Of a stretch of 8,699 nt of DNA, positions 5,204-8,699 are shown piece by piece. Under the pieces are notes generated by a model. That model saw only the letters and a list, made by a program, of their open reading frames with translations, did no database searches and was not told where the DNA came from. A program made the translations under genes and the position numbers. Source of the stretch: Actinomycetota bacterium. Lineage in GTDB: Bacteria; Actinomycetota; Humimicrobiia; Humimicrobiales; Humimicrobiaceae. Numbering within the stretch: the first letter of the stretch is position 1; each line of letters starts with the position of its first letter. Location of the stretch: contig JAHIPJ010000189.1 of assembly GCA_018894445.1 (NCBI GenBank), forward strand, positions 1 through 8,699. Reading direction: 5' to 3'.

Positions 5204-5614
5204 ATGAAAAATAAAATTAAAATAATCTCTAAAAATTTTGAATTTCTGGTTGAGTTAAATGATTCAAAGACCTCTCAAGAAATATTAAAAAAACTGCCGA
5301 TAGTTTCTCGTGCAAACAGATGGGGCAATGAGATATATTTTCAAATACCTGTTTATTCTGAGCTTGAAAATGGCATAGAAATCCTGGATATAGGTTCTGT
5401 AGCTTACTGGCCTCCAGGAAATGCTTTCTGCATATTCTTCGGAAAAACTCCTGCCAGCACAAAAGACAAACCACAGGCAGCAAGTCCAGTCACAGTTATT
5501 GGAAAAATAATAGATAATAAAAGTCTTCCTGATCTTAAAAAAATTTCAGATGGAGATATAGAAGAAAAAATAATTATGAATAATTACCGTTTAATAAATT
5601 CTTTAAATTCCTAA
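5204..5614 (+). CDS. Cyclophilin-like fold protein (TM1367/DUF369 type)
   Basis: A 136-residue cytoplasmic protein without signal or membrane segment. It matches the small cyclophilin-like family typified by Thermotoga TM1367. Diagnostic stretches are RANRWGNEIYFQIPV (36-50), VAYWPPGNAFCIFFGKTPAS (66-85) and ASPVTVIGKI (92-101). Family members have the cyclophilin barrel but usually lack the residues for prolyl isomerase activity, and their function is not established. AGGTG lies six bases before the ATG. The gene follows dinB on the same strand after 114 bases, so read-through from the SOS promoter is possible but unproven. The C-terminal 35 residues are charged and less conserved. Confidence 0.82.
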   Translation: MKNKIKIISKNFEFLVELNDSKTSQEILKKLPIVSRANRWGNEIYFQIPVYSELENGIEILDIGSVAYWPPGNAFCIFFGKTPASTKDKPQAASPVTVIGKIIDNKSLPDLKKISDGDIEEKIIMNNYRLINSLNS

Positions 5615-5640
5615 TAAAAAAGGAATAATACGGTTTTTTT
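5586..5640. terminator. Possible shared terminator between convergent genes
   Basis: The convergent ends of the cyclophilin-like gene and gdhA are 26 bases apart. ACCGT (5586-5590) pairs with ACGGT (5630-5634), and inside it ATTCC (5607-5611) pairs with GGAAT (5622-5626). A run of seven T follows at 5634-5640. The stems are short and the loops long, so this is a weak candidate. Confidence 0.3.
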
Positions 5641-6993
<1,353 letters not shown>

Positions 6994-7094
6994 TTATATA
7001 TAATAACAATGGCTTAATAAAATTTTTTAATGATATTAAATCTAATAACTACTCATCTGGTTTTTTATCTGCTTCTACTTTTTAAAAGAAATTC

Positions 7095-7124
7095 ATAATA
7101 TGTCGTATAGACAATTTCTATCAA
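7095..7124 (-). promoter_or_regulatory. Candidate gdhA promoter
   Basis: On the minus strand TTGATA (7124-7119) is followed after 18 bases by TATTAT (7100-7095), both five of six to consensus. The spacer contains TGTC-N5-GACA (7101-7113 on plus), a small dyad that could be an operator. The leader would be about 113 bases; I see no known riboswitch in it. Confidence 0.45.
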
Positions 7125-7183
7125 TTAGTAGTTTAGTAAAAATTATATTGACTTATATATTTATAATTAAATACGCAAAATCC

Positions 7184-7257
7184 TGGAGGCGGCACCCGGA
7201 TTCGAACCGGGGATAAAGGTTTTGCAGACCTCCGCCTTACCACTTGGCTATGCCGCC
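7184..7257 (-). tRNA. tRNA-Cys (anticodon GCA)
   Basis: The minus strand gives a 74-base cloverleaf. The acceptor stem is GGCGGCA with TGCCGCC, and the D arm is in GCCAAGTGGTAAGGC. The anticodon arm GAGGTCTGCAAAACCTT carries GCA, and the T arm contains CCGGTTCGAATCCGG. The discriminator is U, as required for cysteine identity, and CCA is encoded. It lies between amrS and gdhA on the same strand. Confidence 0.96.
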
Positions 7258-7276
7258 TTATAAACAACAGGAAGAT

Positions 7277-7305
7277 ATTATAGAATAATTTTATTTAAAA
7301 GTTAA
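7277..7305 (-). promoter_or_regulatory. Probable tRNA-Cys promoter
   Basis: On the minus strand TTAACT (7305-7300) is followed after 17 bases by a perfect TATAAT (7282-7277). The start would lie about 12 bases before the mature tRNA. The -35 box is weak. Confidence 0.5.
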
Positions 7306-7374
7306 GTAAGCCTTTATGTATTCTTTTATATTTAAATCTAAAATTTTAAAGATTAAATGTCAGAATTAACCTTT

Positions 7375-8379
7375 TTAAAATATTCCATCTATCTTCTGAC
7401 CGCAATTTAAACAAGAATTATTTTTTACTTTATTATTTGAAACTGAAAACCCGAATCTCTTGATCAACATGCTATTACAATTTGGACAATAGGTGTTTTC
7501 GTGTGTGTTTCCTGAAATATTTCCTCCGTAAACATATTTTAATCCTGCACTTTTTCCTATATCAATGGCAATTTTTATCTGTTCTACACTTGTGGGAGGT
7601 ATATCAGACTTATACTGTGGATAATAAGCACTTATATGCCACGGTATGCCCTTATCAATCGCAGCTAAAAATTTTGCTATTTCCTGTAATTCACCTTTGG
7701 AGTTATTAATTCCCGGTATTATTAGAGTTGTAACCTCAACCCATATACCAAGCTTTTTCATTAAAATAATATTATTTAGAACAGGCTTTAACTTCCCCCC
7801 CATTTTCCGTTTATATGTTTCTTCTGAAAAACTCTTTAAATCTACATTTGCTGCATCCAGATATGGTTCCATCATCATTATACATTCTTTGGTCATAAAC
7901 CCATTGGTTACAAAAATATTTTTTAAGCCCTTTTCACTTGCCAGTTTAGCAGTATCATACGCATATTCAAAAAAGATAGTTGGTTCAGTATAGGTATATG
8001 AAATGCTTTTGTCATCATTAGCCAGGGCATGGTTTATTAATTCTTCAGGTGAGATATCCCTACCCTCTATCCTATCCAAATCAGAAGGGCTTTGAGAAAT
8101 ATTATAATTCTGGCAAAAAAAACATTTAAAATTACATCCAACTGTCGCTATTGACATGGAGTATGTACCAGGTAAAAAGTGGAATAGCGGTTTTTTCTCA
8201 ACCGGATCAGAATTTTCAGCAATTAATTTCCCGTATACCAGGGAGTATAATGTTCCACCAATATTCTTCCTGACAAAGCATTTACCTTTATTTTGATCTT
8301 TAATAAGACATCTATGGCTGCAAAGATCGCATCTTACCTTTTTATCATCAAGTTTTTTATATAGATATGCTTCTTTCAT
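7375..8379 (-). CDS. amrS: AmmeMemoRadiSam-system radical SAM protein (AmrS, PflA-like)
   Basis: A 334-residue radical SAM protein related to pyruvate-formate-lyase activating enzymes. The 4Fe-4S/SAM motif is C82-x3-C86-x2-C89 in VGCNFKCFFCQN. An N-terminal cysteine cluster (C17, C20, C24, C34) in CDLCSHRC and KGKCFVR marks the AmrS subfamily, as do YSLVYGKLIA (45-54), SYTYTEPTIFFEYA (127-140), TNGFMT (158-163), DAANVDLKS (175-183) and WHISAYYPQY (247-256). The C-terminus carries two more CxxC pairs (C298/C301, C323/C326), likely a small metal-binding knuckle. The family usually travels with AMMECR1 and Memo-domain proteins, and its substrate is unknown; neither partner is in the window. The ribosome site is modest: GGA about seven bases before the ATG, inside one arm of an inverted repeat. 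A solitary minus-strand gene. Confidence 0.9.
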   Translation of the reverse strand: MKEAYLYKKLDDKKVRCDLCSHRCLIKDQNKGKCFVRKNIGGTLYSLVYGKLIAENSDPVEKKPLFHFLPGTYSMSIATVGCNFKCFFCQNYNISQSPSDLDRIEGRDISPEELINHALANDDKSISYTYTEPTIFFEYAYDTAKLASEKGLKNIFVTNGFMTKECIMMMEPYLDAANVDLKSFSEETYKRKMGGKLKPVLNNIILMKKLGIWVEVTTLIIPGINNSKGELQEIAKFLAAIDKGIPWHISAYYPQYKSDIPPTSVEQIKIAIDIGKSAGLKYVYGGNISGNTHENTYCPNCNSMLIKRFGFSVSNNKVKNNSCLNCGQKIDGIF

Positions 8380-8386
8380 CTTCTTG

Positions 8387-8430
8387 TCCAGGTTTTTTAA
8401 ATATATCTTTTTATAATTATATAACCTGGA
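8387..8430. repeat. 8-bp inverted repeat over the amrS leader and ribosome site
   Basis: TCCAGGTT (8387-8394) is the exact reverse complement of AACCTGGA (8423-8430), with 28 AT-rich bases between them. On the amrS strand the downstream arm contains the GGA used as ribosome site, and the spacer holds a TATAAT. It could be an operator pair around the promoter or an mRNA hairpin masking translation start. The repeat is seen; the function is inference. Confidence 0.55.
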
Positions 8431-8521
8431 TTGATAATAATAAACTAAAAAAGAATTTTACTCATTTTTAATGTATACTTTTATTACATAACTATTACAA
8501 TATTAAAAGGAGAATAATGAT

Positions 8522-8629
8522 ATGCCTCATATAATAGTTAAATTATTTCCTGGAAGAACAGAAGTTAAGAAAAAACAATTAACCAGTGAAATCGTAAAAG
8601 CAATAAGAACAAGTATCGATGCCCCCTAA
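8522..8629 (+). pseudogene. 4-oxalocrotonate tautomerase family gene, truncated to 35 codons
   Basis: The product starts MPHIIVKLFPGRTEVKKKQL and ends after TSIDAP. This is the N-terminal half of a 4-oxalocrotonate tautomerase-type enzyme: the catalytic Pro2 (Pro1 of the mature protein) and the active-site Arg12 in PGR are present. Functional members have about 60 residues and need a second half, with another arginine and an aromatic residue, to build the beta-alpha-beta fold. Here the frame ends in TAA exactly where family members continue with an acidic and Ser-Val stretch, and no frame downstream restores it. The start is secure: AAGGAG lies nine bases upstream and Pro2 is obligatory. Truncation by deletion, or by an inserted element whose end begins at 8629, is the likely explanation. 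Confidence 0.8.
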
Positions 8630-8653
8630 AAACATGCGCTTGTGGCATGTTTT
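8629..8653 (+). terminator. Perfect 9-bp stem-loop at the stop codon of the truncated tautomerase
   Basis: AAAACATGC (8629-8637) pairs with GCATGTTTT (8645-8653) around the 7-base loop GCTTGTG. The U-rich right arm makes a Rho-independent terminator plausible. Alternatively it is the subterminal hairpin of another IS200/IS605-like element that cut the tautomerase gene. The remaining bases to the window edge (8654-8699) are AT-rich without a readable gene. Confidence 0.6.
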
Positions 8654-8699
8654 CAATAATTTAACTTCATAATTTCAACCATATTTGTTAAATTTACTG

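Noticed and set aside
7646..7993. Plus-strand open frame of 115 codons opposite amrS
   Set aside because: Antisense shadow of a well-conserved radical SAM gene; no start signals.

Overview
This is an AT-rich bacterial chromosomal window that mixes housekeeping genes with one insertion sequence. The gene set is a threonyl-tRNA synthetase with an N-terminal editing domain, an NADP-type glutamate dehydrogenase, a B12-independent radical-SAM protein of the AmrS type, a 3D-domain wall protein and a near-consensus GAAC-N4-GTTC SOS box. It fits an anaerobic, low-GC bacterium of Firmicutes type or a deep-branching thermotogal or atribacterial-type lineage. I cannot fix the phylum from sequence alone.

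Layout. Positions 1-1835 hold three minus-strand units: a membrane-anchored 3D-domain protein, tRNA-Gly(GCC), and the 5' part of thrS running off the left edge. Each has its own recognisable promoter. Positions about 1960-3658 hold an IS200/IS605-family element with divergent tnpA (minus) and tnpB (plus). Its ends carry matching stem-loops with the same loop core (GGTCTTTAGYCC), and a structured guide-RNA-like region overlaps the 3' end of tnpB. The tnpA gene appears frameshifted close to its start, whereas tnpB looks intact.

Positions about 3749-5614 hold an SOS-type cassette: a promoter overlapped by a LexA-like palindrome, a 29-codon ORF that is recognisably the extreme N-terminus of a DnaE/PHP-domain polymerase subunit, an overlapping dinB (DNA polymerase IV), and a cyclophilin-like (TM1367-type) gene. 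The minus strand then carries gdhA, tRNA-Cys(GCA) and amrS from 5641 to 8379. Finally, a plus-strand 4-oxalocrotonate tautomerase gene is cut to 35 codons, and a perfect 9-bp stem-loop begins at its stop codon.

How it fits together. The most informative regions are the dinB locus, where a polymerase fragment and SOS control sit directly in front of a translesion polymerase, and the IS element, where the transposase looks damaged but the RNA-guided nuclease and its RNA look preserved. No completely unknown system is obvious. The candidate novelties are the PHP-leader/dinB arrangement, the leaderless divergent start sites of the IS genes, and the inverted repeat covering the amrS leader. No stretch over 300 bases lacks a gene. 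The longest gap (1742-2008) holds a promoter, short palindromes, a tandem repeat and the left end of the IS.
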